Shown: positions 1 through 8,891, counted from the stretch's first letter. The stretch is DNA of 64,000 bases from Pandoraea sp. PE-S2T-3 (GCF_002179965.1 NZ_NGUQ01000007.1:62001-126000), one strand, 5' to 3'. Notes: generated from the sequence alone by a model not told the origin. Translations and numbers: made by a program.

Positions 1-2
1 CT

Positions 3-1235
3 TCAGTCCGTCAGGCCAGCCCTGCGCGCGCCGGTCACGCAGCGAATCGTGCGGATAGCACGGATAACGCGAAGAACGCGGATAACGCGAATACTGCGCG
101 CCAGTCCCCGGCACCGGCCGGTACGACGACACCTGCCGCGCGTTATGCGACCGACGCCGCCAAATGGTCGGCCGTCGCCGCCCGCGACAAAGAGGCCGAC
201 GGGGCATTCTTCTATTCCGTGCGCACCACCGGCGTATATTGCCGTCCGTCGTGCGGGGCACGTCTGGCGCTGCGCGAGAACGTGGCGTTTCACGCCGATA
301 TGGCCGAGGCCGAGCATGCGGGCTTTCGCCCGTGCAAGCGGTGCAAGCCGGATCAAGGCACGCTCGATGCACGTCACGCCGAACTGATCACCGCCGCGTG
401 CCGCCGCATCGACACGGCCGAGGTTGCGCCGCGTCTGGAAGACCTCGCCGCCGAGGCCGGTCTCAGCCCGCATTACTTCCATCGCCTGTTTCGCGCCGTC
501 ACCGGTGTGACACCACGTGCTTATGCCAACGGACGCCGCGCCGAACGCGTGCGCGATGCGCTGCCCCCTGCGGGCAGCGTGACATCGGCGTTCTACGATG
601 CAGGTTTCAATTCCAACGGCCGTTTCTATGAGAACGCCGGCGCGTTGCTCGGCATGAAACCGGCCGCCTTCCGTGCAGGTGGACAAGCGGAAACGATTCG
701 CTTTGCCGTCGCGCAATGTTCCCTTGGCGCGTTGCTGGTCGCCGCCACGCCGCGTGGCTTGTGCGCGATCTCGCTGGGCGACGATCCGGAAACCCTTGTG
801 CACGAATTGCAGGATCGTTTCCCGAAGGCAGAACTCACGGGCGCCGATGCCGAATTCGAGCGTTGGGTCGCCCAAGTGGTCGGGTTTGTCGAGTCGCCGC
901 GTGTCGGGTTGTCGCTGCCGCTGGACGTGCGGGGCACCGCCTTCCAGCAGCGGGTCTGGCAGGCGTTGCGCGATGTGCCGGCAGGCAAGGTCGCGAGCTA
1001 TTCCGAGATCGCCGAGCGGATCGGCGCGCCGCGAGCCGTGCGGGCGGTCGCACAGGCCTGCGCATCGAACACGCTGGCGGTGGCGATTCCGTGCCATCGG
1101 ATCGTGCGTCATGACGGCGGGCTGTCGGGGTATCGCTGGGGGGTGGAGCGCAAGCGCGCGCTGCTCGCGCACGAACAGGCCGAAATGGTTGGCGCGGTTG
1201 GCGCGGTTGGCGCGTCCGCCAAGGGGAAGCAATGA
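3..1235 (+). CDS. ada: Bifunctional Ada: methylphosphotriester sensor/AraC regulator and O6-methylguanine-DNA methyltransferase (5' partial)
   Basis: Repairs alkylated DNA and, when methylated on its N-terminal cysteine, activates the adaptive response. The frame is open from the window edge, so the true start lies upstream or in the first bases; a GTG at 219 is too far in because the conserved FFYSVRTTG lead-in precedes it. Visible in order: zinc/methyl-acceptor site (YCRPSC then FRPCKRCKPD, four Cys), an AraC-type helix-turn-helix (LEDLAAEAGLSPHYFHRLF), a ribonuclease-like linker, and the methyltransferase domain with the acceptor motif IPCHRIV. The stretch before the sensor domain is low-complexity (DNAKNADNANTA). 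The C-terminus carries VGAVGAVGA encoded by three 9-bp repeats, likely a species-specific extension. The stop overlaps the next start (ATGA), so translation is probably coupled. Identity is secure; the N-terminus is not. Confidence 0.93.
   Translation, partial: SVRQASPARAGHAANRADSTDNAKNADNANTARQSPAPAGTTTPAARYATDAAKWSAVAARDKEADGAFFYSVRTTGVYCRPSCGARLALRENVAFHADMAEAEHAGFRPCKRCKPDQGTLDARHAELITAACRRIDTAEVAPRLEDLAAEAGLSPHYFHRLFRAVTGVTPRAYANGRRAERVRDALPPAGSVTSAFYDAGFNSNGRFYENAGALLGMKPAAFRAGGQAETIRFAVAQCSLGALLVAATPRGLCAISLGDDPETLVHELQDRFPKAELTGADAEFERWVAQVVGFVESPRVGLSLPLDVRGTAFQQRVWQALRDVPAGKVASYSEIAERIGAPRAVRAVAQACASNTLAVAIPCHRIVRHDGGLSGYRWGVERKRALLAHEQAEMVGAVGAVGASAKGKQ
1188..1214. repeat. Three tandem 9-bp repeats (GTTGGCGCG) in the 3' end of ada
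   Basis: Three exact copies at 1188-1196, 1197-1205 and 1206-1214. The period keeps the frame and gives a repeated Val-Gly-Ala in the Ada tail. Confidence 0.9.
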
Positions 1236-1978
1236 CCGCGCGCGAACCGGTGGGCAGGGTGCAGACGCTCGATTGGCAGGCGATCGAAGGCGAGCTCAAC
1301 GGCTTCGGCGCGGCACGGGTGCCGAACCTGTTGAGCGCCGACGAATGCGCAGCGATCGCCGACCTGTATGGCGAGACCGACAGCCGCCCGAGCATTACGC
1401 CGACGTCATCGCGCTTCCGCAGCCGGGTGGTGATGGCGCGTCATGGTTTCGGGCTGGGGGAATATCAATACTTCGCGTATCCGCTGCCACCGCTTGTGGC
1501 GGAGTTGCGTGAGGGATTCTACGCACCGCTGCGCGAAATTGCCCATCGCTGGCACGCCGCACTTGGCATCGACGTCCGGTATCCGCCGACACACGCGGCG
1601 TTTCTCGAACAGTGCCACGCGGCGGGTCAGCGCCGCCCGACGCCACTCCTGCTGCGATATCGCACCGGCGACTACAATTGCCTGCATCAGGACCTCTATG
1701 GGGAACATGTGTTCCCGTTGCAGGTGGCCATTCTGCTTTCGCAACCGGGCGAGGACTTCACCGGCGGTGAGTTCGTGCTGACGGAGCAGCGTCCACGAAT
1801 GCAATCGCGCGCCGAAGTGATGCCGTTGATGCGCGGCGATGCGGTGGTGTTCGCCGTGAACCATCGCCCGGTGAACGGCACACGCGGGGTGTATCGCGTG
1901 AATCTTCGCCATGGTGTGAGCCGCCTGCGCAGTGGCCACCGGCACACACTGGGCCTGATTCTGCACGACGCCACATGA
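1232..1978 (+). CDS. 2OG-Fe(II) dioxygenase of the adaptive-response operon
   Basis: Probable 2-oxoglutarate and iron dependent oxygenase of 248 aa, of the prolyl-4-hydroxylase-like superfamily. The double-stranded beta-helix metal site is visible: His152-x-Asp154 (LHQDLYG), distal His227 (RHGVSRL), and a 2OG-binding basic residue near Arg237 (HRHTLGLILHD). The segment between contains the usual PGEDFTGGEF. It starts inside the ada stop (ATGA) and its own stop overlaps the alkB start in the same way, so the three genes form one translationally coupled operon. That context suggests repair or removal of an alkylation product, but the sequence does not resemble AlkB outside the metal motif and the substrate is unknown. 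The operon position is clear; the function is inferred. Confidence 0.85.
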   Translation: MTAREPVGRVQTLDWQAIEGELNGFGAARVPNLLSADECAAIADLYGETDSRPSITPTSSRFRSRVVMARHGFGLGEYQYFAYPLPPLVAELREGFYAPLREIAHRWHAALGIDVRYPPTHAAFLEQCHAAGQRRPTPLLLRYRTGDYNCLHQDLYGEHVFPLQVAILLSQPGEDFTGGEFVLTEQRPRMQSRAEVMPLMRGDAVVFAVNHRPVNGTRGVYRVNLRHGVSRLRSGHRHTLGLILHDAT

Positions 1979-2643
1979 CACTCGATCTCTTCGCCGATGC
2001 CAACGATTCGCCGGATCCCCGCGCGAGGCAAAACGTGCAGGCCGATGAACTCGGCCCCGGCGCGTTCGTGCTGCGCGGCTATGCGGGGGCGAGCCTCGAC
2101 GTGTTGCAAGGCGATATCGAAGGGGTGGTTTCACAGGCACTGTTACGCCACTGGCTCACGCCGGGTGGCAAACGCATGTCGGTCGCCATGACCAATTGCG
2201 GCGAAGTGGGCTGGATCAGTGACCGGATGGGCTACCGCTATGGCACCCGCGACCCGCTCTCGGGAAAGGCGTGGCCTGCCATGCCGGCGTCGTTCTTGAA
2301 ACTTGCGCTGGAGGCGGCAAGCGCCGCCGGGTACGCGGGCTTCGCGCCTGACGCCTGCCTGATCAATCGCTACACGCTGGACGCACGTCTCACGCTGCAT
2401 CAGGACAAGGACGAACGCGAGTTGGACGCACCGATCGTGTCGGTTTCGCTCGGCTTGCCAGCGGTCTTTCTATGGGGTGGATTGCAGCGGGGTGATCGCA
2501 CGCGAAAGGTGCGGCTTGAACCGGGGGATGTCGTCGTGTGGGGCGGCCCGTCGCGGCTCGTCTATCACGGTATCGCCAGCGTGGAAGGCAGCTTCGACGC
2601 CGACGCGGTGCGTTTTAACCTGACGTTCCGAAAGGCACGCTGA
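1975..2643 (+). CDS. alkB: AlkB-type alkylated DNA repair dioxygenase
   Basis: Oxidative demethylase for 1-methyladenine and 3-methylcytosine lesions. The 222 aa match the family's usual size. Seen: His142-x-Asp144 (LHQDKDE) with the upstream substrate-lid NRYTLDARLTLH, the WGGPSRLVYHGI block carrying His198, and the C-terminal 2OG motif RFNLTFR. The substrate-recognition loop has the typical GYRYGTRDP. It is the third gene of the ada operon, starting with a 4-bp overlap. Directly after its stop comes a nine-copy heptamer repeat. Confidence 0.93.
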   Translation: MTLDLFADANDSPDPRARQNVQADELGPGAFVLRGYAGASLDVLQGDIEGVVSQALLRHWLTPGGKRMSVAMTNCGEVGWISDRMGYRYGTRDPLSGKAWPAMPASFLKLALEAASAAGYAGFAPDACLINRYTLDARLTLHQDKDERELDAPIVSVSLGLPAVFLWGGLQRGDRTRKVRLEPGDVVVWGGPSRLVYHGIASVEGSFDADAVRFNLTFRKAR

Positions 2644-2644
2644 C

Positions 2645-2707
<63 letters not shown>

Positions 2708-2802
2708 ATGATTTTCGACCGCGCCAAAGACTTCGAGCGAGGACGTCACCGCCCTCGCCCGATATCCGATCCACGATAAATCCGTCGTGAATGCGTCGCG
2801 GA

Positions 2803-3423
2803 TCAGTACCCGATGGTGAAACGTGCGCGCGGGTGCTGATTCTTTTCGAGTTCATCGACCAACGCGATGGCGTAGTCTTCCATCGAAATCCAGCTCTTGC
2901 CGTTGGCGTCGACCAGCAGGCCATCGCCCCCGAGACGGAACTTGCCCGTGCGCTCACCCGGCTCGAACAGGGCCGACGGCGACAGGAAGGTCCAGTTCAG
3001 CGACGCGTCTTTCGGCTCGGCGCGCAGCACGTTCAGGAAGTCGCGCCCCGCACTGGCTTCGGCCTTGTACGCCTCGGGGAATTCCGGCGTGTCGATCAGT
3101 GCCTTGCCCGGCGCAATTTCCAGACTTCCCGCGCCACCCACGACGAGCAGACGCGGCACGCCTGCGCGCTTCACGGCGTCGACCAGCTTCGCCGCATCCA
3201 TCGATACGAAACGACCGGCACTGATGACGGCGTCGTTGCCGGCGAGCAGCGGTGCAAGCGATGCCGGATCGGCAGCGTCGCCCTTGACGACACGCAGGCC
3301 CGCCTCGGCTTCGACGCGCTCGGGGTTGCGGGCAATACCCGTGACTGTGTGACCACGTTGCAGCAACTCGGCAGCGACACGCGTACCCACGCGGCCGGTA
3401 ATACCAATCAATGCGACTTTCAT
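2803..3423 (-). CDS. NAD(P)-binding atypical SDR oxidoreductase
   Basis: 206-aa Rossmann protein of the NAD(P)H-binding NmrA-like/atypical SDR group (YwnB type). The N-terminus MKVALIGITGRVGTRVAAELL has the GxxGxxG dinucleotide motif. Later blocks such as RLLVVGGAGSLE and LNWTFLSPSALFEPGERTG are typical. An upstream in-frame ATG would add 45 residues, but the chosen ATG has AGGAG 8-9 bases before it and begins exactly at the family N-terminus. It lies 73 bp after the DsbA-family gene on the same strand, so the two may be cotranscribed and controlled by the LysR gene beyond. The substrate cannot be told. Confidence 0.88.
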   Translation of the reverse strand: MKVALIGITGRVGTRVAAELLQRGHTVTGIARNPERVEAEAGLRVVKGDAADPASLAPLLAGNDAVISAGRFVSMDAAKLVDAVKRAGVPRLLVVGGAGSLEIAPGKALIDTPEFPEAYKAEASAGRDFLNVLRAEPKDASLNWTFLSPSALFEPGERTGKFRLGGDGLLVDANGKSWISMEDYAIALVDELEKNQHPRARFTIGY

Positions 3424-3496
3424 CGGGAGTCTCCTGAGAGTGAGGGGGGATTCGGCAGAGGTGACGTCATCGGCAGACATCACTTCCGCGGCAGAT

Positions 3497-4237
3497 TCAG
3501 ATCGCGCAGCCGTCAGGGCCGCATTGCGGAGGCGTTTCGGCAGCGTTGCTGGTGGCATTCACGCCACCCGGCGCGTGGGTCTGCACCGCTTGCGCCGCGA
3601 GCAGACGTTCACGCAATGCGTCGCGCCATGCGTCGGGCTTGCCGAGATAGCGCCCAGGTTCCAGCCGTTCAAGTTGGCCGTCGATTTCCAGTGCAAACGT
3701 CGGAAAGCCGCTGCCGCCGACGCGCGTCAGCCACGAACGGCTTTCGCGAAAGTGGCGCATGAGCGCGGCATCGTCCTGCGCATCGAAGGCGTCGGCAAAG
3801 GCCTCGCGATCGAGACCGAGTCTGGCAGCGATATCGATGAGCACGTCGCGATCGGCGATGCGCTTGCCGTCGACGTAATGCGCCCGTTGCAAGGCGGCAA
3901 ACATGTCGAGACCGCGCCCGGCGAGCGTCTCGGCGGCCAGCACGGCAGCCGTCGGCGGTGCCGAGTCGAACACGGCGCTGTCGTCGCGCAGCAGGCCATC
4001 GAAATAGGCATCCCCGAACGGCTGCCCGGTAAGCGCGGCGATGCGATGGTCGTGCGGCATCACGTAGTTGCGCAATTGCGGCGTGACCGCCTGCGCATTG
4101 GGCCCGGCCATCATGCCGCCGCCGTGCAGGGCGATGTCGAGACCGGCGACGTCACGGGCAGCGCGTACGAGCGGTGCGGCGGCGTAGCACCAGCCGCACA
4201 GCGGATCGGCGATGTAATGCAAACGGGCTTGGGTCAT
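3497..4237 (-). CDS. DsbA-family thiol oxidoreductase (cytoplasmic, FrnE-like) with Cys-rich tail
   Basis: 246-aa thioredoxin-fold protein of the DsbA/2-hydroxychromene isomerase superfamily. The redox site is Cys14-Gly-Trp-Cys17 (DPLCGWCYAA) near the N-terminus, followed by a helical insertion and the cis-Pro region GGSGFPTFAL. There is no signal peptide, so a cytoplasmic thiol-disulfide or isomerase role is likely. The C-terminus ends QCGPDGCAI, an extra pair of cysteines (239 and 244) that could bind metal or exchange disulfides. The start is chosen from an AAGGA site 8-9 bases upstream; a longer frame would add 12 residues. It is divergent from the LysR gene at 4394. Confidence 0.87.
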   Translation of the reverse strand: MTQARLHYIADPLCGWCYAAAPLVRAARDVAGLDIALHGGGMMAGPNAQAVTPQLRNYVMPHDHRIAALTGQPFGDAYFDGLLRDDSAVFDSAPPTAAVLAAETLAGRGLDMFAALQRAHYVDGKRIADRDVLIDIAARLGLDREAFADAFDAQDDAALMRHFRESRSWLTRVGGSGFPTFALEIDGQLERLEPGRYLGKPDAWRDALRERLLAAQAVQTHAPGGVNATSNAAETPPQCGPDGCAI

Positions 4238-4393
4238 GACGGGCTGTCCTTTTGAGCGGGGGAACGGTGGCATTGGCGTTCCGGCTTGCCTGCGTCGTCA
4301 TTCGACGCGTTCCATGAGTGACATCGTAGACGCGCCAATCGCTCAGAAAAAGCCCATAATGACGATCACTTTGTTGCATCGATCGAGCAAATC

Positions 4394-5326
4394 ATGGATC
4401 GGCTGACAGCCATGCGTGTCTTTACCGAAGTGGCCGAGCGCGGCTCGCTCACGGCGGCGTCGCAGCGGCTCGACATGTCGCGCGCGATGGTGTCGCGTTA
4501 TCTGGCGGAACTAGAGGCGTGGCTCGGCACGCGGTTGTTGCATCGCACGACGCGGGCGGTAAGTCTCACCGAGGCGGGGCTCGACGCGCTGCCCCGGTGC
4601 CGCGAGATGCTCGGTATCGCCGACGATCTTGCCAGCGTGTCGCACGACGACACGACGCCGCGCGGCTTGTTGCGGGTGGCGTGCAGCACGTCGCTCGGGC
4701 AGGCGTTTCTGGCGGCGGCGGTCACGCGTTTCATTGCGCGGCATCCGGGTGTGGCCATCGACCTTGTGGTGGCCGACCGCACCGTCGATCTGGTCGACGA
4801 GCGCATCGATCTGGCGATTCGTGTGACGTCAGAGCCGGCGCCGGGATTAATTGTGCGACGCCTCGCGACCTGCCATTCCGTGGTGTGCGCGGCACCGGCG
4901 TATCTGCAACGGGCTGGCACGCCCTCGCGCGCCGAAGATCTCGCGTTGCATAACTGTCTGACGTACACGTATTTCGGCAAGAGTCTGTGGCAGTTCACGC
5001 ATGACGGCACACCGCTGGGGGTACCCGTCGGCGGCAATCTGTCGGCCAACGAGGCAAACGTACTGCTCTCGGCGACGCTCGCCGGTGCCGGCATCGGCAT
5101 GCAACCGGTCTATGCGGCGTTGCCGTATCTGCGCGACGGCACGTTGCAAGCGCTGCTGCCCGATTACGTGCCGCGAGAAATGACCGTGTACGGCGTCTAT
5201 ACCTCACGCAAGCAGATGCCGAGCGCTCTGCGTGCCCTGCTCGACGATCTGGTTGAGCAATTCCGGACCGGGTTGTTTGAGGATAGTGGGTACCTTGCGC
5301 CTCGGCCGGCGACGCGCAGCCTCTGA
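4394..5326 (+). CDS. LysR-family transcriptional regulator
   Basis: 310 aa. The N-terminal winged helix is typical (MDRLTAMRVFTEVAERGSL, then SRAMVSRYLAELEAWLGTRL), followed by a periplasmic-binding-protein-like effector domain with the group motif VDLVDERIDLAIR. It is divergent from the DsbA-family/oxidoreductase pair across 156 bp, the usual arrangement for a LysR protein and its target. The stop lies one base from the stop of the convergent Fic-like gene. The effector is unknown. Confidence 0.92.
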   Translation: MDRLTAMRVFTEVAERGSLTAASQRLDMSRAMVSRYLAELEAWLGTRLLHRTTRAVSLTEAGLDALPRCREMLGIADDLASVSHDDTTPRGLLRVACSTSLGQAFLAAAVTRFIARHPGVAIDLVVADRTVDLVDERIDLAIRVTSEPAPGLIVRRLATCHSVVCAAPAYLQRAGTPSRAEDLALHNCLTYTYFGKSLWQFTHDGTPLGVPVGGNLSANEANVLLSATLAGAGIGMQPVYAALPYLRDGTLQALLPDYVPREMTVYGVYTSRKQMPSALRALLDDLVEQFRTGLFEDSGYLAPRPATRSL

Positions 5327-5327
5327 A

Positions 5328-6752
5328 TCAACTCGGACGCCCCGCATCAATCCATGTTTGCGTCATATGCGGTGTCAGGTAATAGCGTGCGCAGTTGAAA
5401 GGCCCGAGCTCCGACAACTCCTCCTCCAGAATCGGCACAAAGGTTTGACAGGCGCCCGTCGTGAGACTGAGTGCCGATACCGCATCCGACACCGTGGCGC
5501 CGGCCCGGACGATGCGATCGATCGCGACCGTCAATTGCGCGCGAAAATTCACACGCTCCAAATCCGGTGAATCATCCGAGAGCGCGGCAGTTGCGTACTT
5601 CGTCAACGATCTGCGGTAAGTTCGTTCGAACAGCCGCACGGCTAGCGATGTGTCGCGAAACTCGTACACGCCAATCATGGCTTGCGCGTATTCCATCGGA
5701 TCAACATCGAGAAATGACAGTGGCGCGCAGTTCTTGAGCATCAACGGCACATTGGCCGCGAGGCGGCTCGTTCGCTTGTTTCCGTCTTCGAACGGTTGCA
5801 GATACGGCAACTGCACCCAGAGGAAGAATGCCGCCTCGATAGGATTTCGGATTTCTGCCGCCTTCGTCACGATCTGCGTGAACATCTCGTCGAGCACGCA
5901 AGGTGTCTGCTCCGGCTGAAAGCGCGTATCCGTAATACCAACGGGCCGGCACCGGATCGTGCCGAGGGCGTTTCGGTTTGAGAGCAGGTCCTGCATGAGC
6001 AACGCGTGCAGGTTGCGCAGCAAGCTCGTGGTTAGCCCCTCATGCGGCACCGCATCCACCAGAAACTCAATCGCGCGCTTGTGATTGAGCAACATCACCG
6101 CATCGCGATCCCCATCGATGGTCTTTTCGCGAAACAGCGCTTCGGTTTCCAGCAGGCTATAGCGGTTACCTTCCAGTCGCGACGACGACCACGACAGATC
6201 GATCAGCAATTCCTCCAGCACACGCCGTGCAAATGTCCCCGCCGGCTGACGGCCAGGAAGCCGCCCTGCCCCAAACAATCCGCGCGCCAACTCCGCGGGC
6301 AACAGTGATGTTTGATTGGGGACGTAGCTGTCGACGAAATTCCGAAGGTAGCCCACCGCAGTGCGCGTCGAGAGCGGTGCCTCGAGTCGACGACGCAGCA
6401 CCGCCTCCCGTGACGTGTCGGCCCACACTGCCTCGGTGTCGGTTGCAGGGGACGTATCAAGCGGCGGACTGACGTCGTGCGTCAAATGCGGTTCGCAAAC
6501 AACGCTGCCTGCCGCCTCGCTCACGACGACATATCGCGGAGCCTCGCCGCCGCCAAGCCGAACCACATCGCCCCCCGCCCACAAACGGCCGAGTGCGTCG
6601 CGTACGGTTTCAAGGCCGACTGTTGTCGCGTCGGCAAGTTGTTCGGAGGTCGACATCTCGTGGCCTTCCATCGACCGCTCTCGCATGACGCGAAGCAAAC
6701 GAACATCGAACGGCAGGTCGGACCGCAGGCGGGTACTCAATAGGGAAGTCAT
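5328..6752 (-). CDS. Fic-fold protein with winged-helix N-terminus and Gln in place of the catalytic His
   Basis: Fic proteins usually transfer AMP or a related group from a nucleotide to a target hydroxyl. This 474-aa protein has an N-terminal winged-helix-like part (residues about 15-80), then a Fic core. The loop reads LQPFEDGNKRTSRL, where the family signature HxFx(D/E)GNxR needs His at residue 319 but the codon is CAA (Gln). The inhibitory-helix motif SSRLEG (Ser190, Glu194) is intact, as in class II Fic proteins. I recall a Fic subfamily with the same LQPFED loop, so this may be a lineage trait and not a random mutation. The start is ATG at 6752; an in-frame TTG at 6767 preceded by GGGGCAG is an alternative. 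No antitoxin-like partner is adjacent. Confidence 0.85.
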   Translation of the reverse strand: MTSLLSTRLRSDLPFDVRLLRVMRERSMEGHEMSTSEQLADATTVGLETVRDALGRLWAGGDVVRLGGGEAPRYVVVSEAAGSVVCEPHLTHDVSPPLDTSPATDTEAVWADTSREAVLRRRLEAPLSTRTAVGYLRNFVDSYVPNQTSLLPAELARGLFGAGRLPGRQPAGTFARRVLEELLIDLSWSSSRLEGNRYSLLETEALFREKTIDGDRDAVMLLNHKRAIEFLVDAVPHEGLTTSLLRNLHALLMQDLLSNRNALGTIRCRPVGITDTRFQPEQTPCVLDEMFTQIVTKAAEIRNPIEAAFFLWVQLPYLQPFEDGNKRTSRLAANVPLMLKNCAPLSFLDVDPMEYAQAMIGVYEFRDTSLAVRLFERTYRRSLTKYATAALSDDSPDLERVNFRAQLTVAIDRIVRAGATVSDAVSALSLTTGACQTFVPILEEELSELGPFNCARYYLTPHMTQTWIDAGRPS

Positions 6753-6767
6753 TGGCGGGATGGGCAA

Positions 6768-7120
6768 CTGCCCCGAACATGCGTCCGGGGATTTGGGGAA
6801 ACCAAGATACGGAGAATCGGGACACTTTCGAAGTGCAACGGCTCATTGTAGAAACCGCAAAGCCCGCGTGGCACATCGCCCCAAGACATTCGGAATTTCC
6901 CCGCCGCACCCCGCCGCACCTGGCCCGCCCCCGCCACTTCCGCCCCCTCGCCGGGAAGTGCCTTTGTTTCGTCACTGAATTGTCACAATCGACGCGTAAA
7001 AACGTCGTCTGCCTCGCCCGCCTGGGCAGGGTGACGACCTGACTCGTACGTCGTACCCTTGCCGACCGTCTGCGGGCGCCAACGCGCGCACCCAAGCCCG
7101 ACACGTCAAACAAGGACATC
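6768..7120. other. Intergenic region upstream of the phosphoesterase gene
   Basis: No credible gene in these 350 bases. It holds a C-rich tract around 6898-6955 and a direct repeat of GTCAC described separately as a possible Pho box. Confidence 0.6.
6969..6986 (+). promoter_or_regulatory. Possible Pho box
   Basis: TCGTCAC-TGAA-TTGTCAC: two seven-base half-sites with GTCAC repeated 11 bp apart, as in PhoB boxes (CTGTCAT-N4-CTGTCAC). The second half matches six of seven positions, the first four. It lies about 135 bp before a phosphoesterase gene, which fits phosphate control but is inference. Confidence 0.4.
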
Positions 7121-8827
7121 ATGACGCACGACGCCACGCCCCAGCCGCACGATCCCGCCCTCGACAGCCAGGACGACAATCCGTCTGACCCGTCGCGTCG
7201 CCGCATTCTGCAAGGTCTGGCCGCCATCAGCGCCGCCGGTGCCGCAGGCGCCACCACCGCCCTCACGGGCTGCGCCGCCGAAGGCGGTGCCGGTGCCACG
7301 ACCGTAGTCGCCGCCGGCGGCACGTTCGATGCCCAGCTCAAGGCCAGCATCAAGACCGTGGTCGTGATCTACCTCGAGAACCGCAGCTTCAACAACCTGT
7401 TCGCCGATTTCCCCGGCATCGAGAAGCCGCTCTCGAAGGTGCCCGCCTCCGCCTACACGCAGCTCGAGCGCGACGGCAAAACGCCGATGCCGATGCTCCC
7501 GCCGTTCTTCGACGGCCTCGTGCCCAAGGCCCAAACCATCGGCGGCAAGAAGTACCACATCACCGAAAAAGACATCCCGCGCCAGCCCAACGCGCCGTTC
7601 ATGCTCAAGGACGCCGAGGGCAAGCTGCTGCCGGAATCGGTCATTACGCGCGACCTGTGGCACCTGTTCTGGCAGAACCAGATGCAGATCGCCGACGGCA
7701 CGAACAACCAGTTCGCCGCCTGGGCCGACTCCGGTGGTCTCGTCATGGGCTACTACGGCGAGACCGCCAAGACGCTCAACATGTACAAGATCGCGCAGCA
7801 ATACACGATGTGCGACAACTTCTTCATGGCGGCCTTCGGCGGTTCGTTCCTGAATCACCAATTCCTGATCACCGGCCGCCCGCCGGTGTACCCGAACGCC
7901 GCGCAAAGCCCGGCCAAGGACAAGATCGCCGTACTCGCCGACGGCCCGCAAGGCGTGCGTCTGGCCGTGCATGCAGAATCGCCGGCCGCCGCTGACGGCA
8001 AGCCGAAGTTTGTGCGCGACGGTGCCATCACGCCCGACAACTTCGCCGTGAACACGATGATGCCGCCGTATCAGCCGTCACCGGTGAAGCCGTCGGCCAG
8101 TGGCGACAAGCACCTCGCCGATCCGTCGAACCCGAGCACGCTGCCGCCGCAAAACTTCGCGACCATCGGCGACCTGCTCTCGTCGAAGGGTGTCTCGTGG
8201 GCCTGGTACGCGGGTGCATGGCAGGCCGCACTCGATCACAAGGGCGGCCCGGATACGCCGAACTTCCAGTACCACCACCAGCCGTTCAACTACTTCGCTC
8301 AGTTCGCACCCGGCACCGCCGCGCGTGAAGAACACTTGCGCGACGGCGGCCTCGGCGACGGCCCGATCTCGAACAAGTTCATCGCCGACGCCATCGCAGG
8401 CAAGCTGCCCGCCGTGACGTTCTACAAGCCGCAAGGCAACTTGAACCAGCACGCCGGTTATTCGGACGTGGAGTCGGGCGACCAACACGTGGCGAACATC
8501 CTCGCCCACCTGATGAAGTCGCCGCAGTGGCAGAACATGATGGTCGTGATCACGTACGACGAAAACGGCGGCTGGTGGGATCACGTCGCCCCGCCCAAGG
8601 GCGACCGCTGGGGCCCGGGCTCGCGCATTCCGGCACTCGTCGTGTCGCCGTTCGCCAAGCGCGGCAACGTCGATCACACGTTCTACGACACCACCTCGGT
8701 GCTGCGCTTCATCACGCGTCTGTATGACCTGCCCACGCTCGAAGGCATCGCCTATCGCAATGCCGCCTTCGCCGCACGCGGCGCCATGCCGCCGGGCGAC
8801 CTGACGAAGACGCTCTCGTTCGCGTAA
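7121..8827 (+). CDS. Tat-exported acid phosphatase/phospholipase C-family phosphoesterase
   Basis: 568-aa phosphoesterase of the PF04185 family (phospholipase C and AcpA-type acid phosphatases). The N-terminus carries a twin-arginine signal (SRRRILQGLAAISAAG, residues 25-40), followed by LTGC at 48-51 that might be a lipobox. The catalytic start motif is VVVIYLENRSFNNLF with the metal-binding Glu-Asn; later family blocks include VITYDENGGWWDHVAPP and GPGSRIPALVVSPF. The product is therefore exported folded to the periplasm or surface and releases phosphate from phosphoesters or phospholipids. It stands alone, with a strong terminator after it and a possible Pho box before it. Whether it prefers phospholipid or small phosphomonoesters cannot be read from sequence. 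Confidence 0.88.
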   Translation: MTHDATPQPHDPALDSQDDNPSDPSRRRILQGLAAISAAGAAGATTALTGCAAEGGAGATTVVAAGGTFDAQLKASIKTVVVIYLENRSFNNLFADFPGIEKPLSKVPASAYTQLERDGKTPMPMLPPFFDGLVPKAQTIGGKKYHITEKDIPRQPNAPFMLKDAEGKLLPESVITRDLWHLFWQNQMQIADGTNNQFAAWADSGGLVMGYYGETAKTLNMYKIAQQYTMCDNFFMAAFGGSFLNHQFLITGRPPVYPNAAQSPAKDKIAVLADGPQGVRLAVHAESPAAADGKPKFVRDGAITPDNFAVNTMMPPYQPSPVKPSASGDKHLADPSNPSTLPPQNFATIGDLLSSKGVSWAWYAGAWQAALDHKGGPDTPNFQYHHQPFNYFAQFAPGTAAREEHLRDGGLGDGPISNKFIADAIAGKLPAVTFYKPQGNLNQHAGYSDVESGDQHVANILAHLMKSPQWQNMMVVITYDENGGWWDHVAPPKGDRWGPGSRIPALVVSPFAKRGNVDHTFYDTTSVLRFITRLYDLPTLEGIAYRNAAFAARGAMPPGDLTKTLSFA

Positions 8828-8891
8828 TCGCAGCGGGGCGACGGCGCTGCCGGCAGCCTCGTTGCTGAACCGCCGGACGTCGTCGCAATGC

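Noticed and set aside
3-1232. Long minus-strand frame antisense to ada, and similar long frames antisense to the PNPOx-like gene (16174-17445), argG (20020-21744) and the ABC permease (41770-43443)
   Set aside because: They are in the complementary frame of well-supported genes in high-GC DNA, have Arg/Ala/His-rich low-complexity products and no ribosome binding sites.
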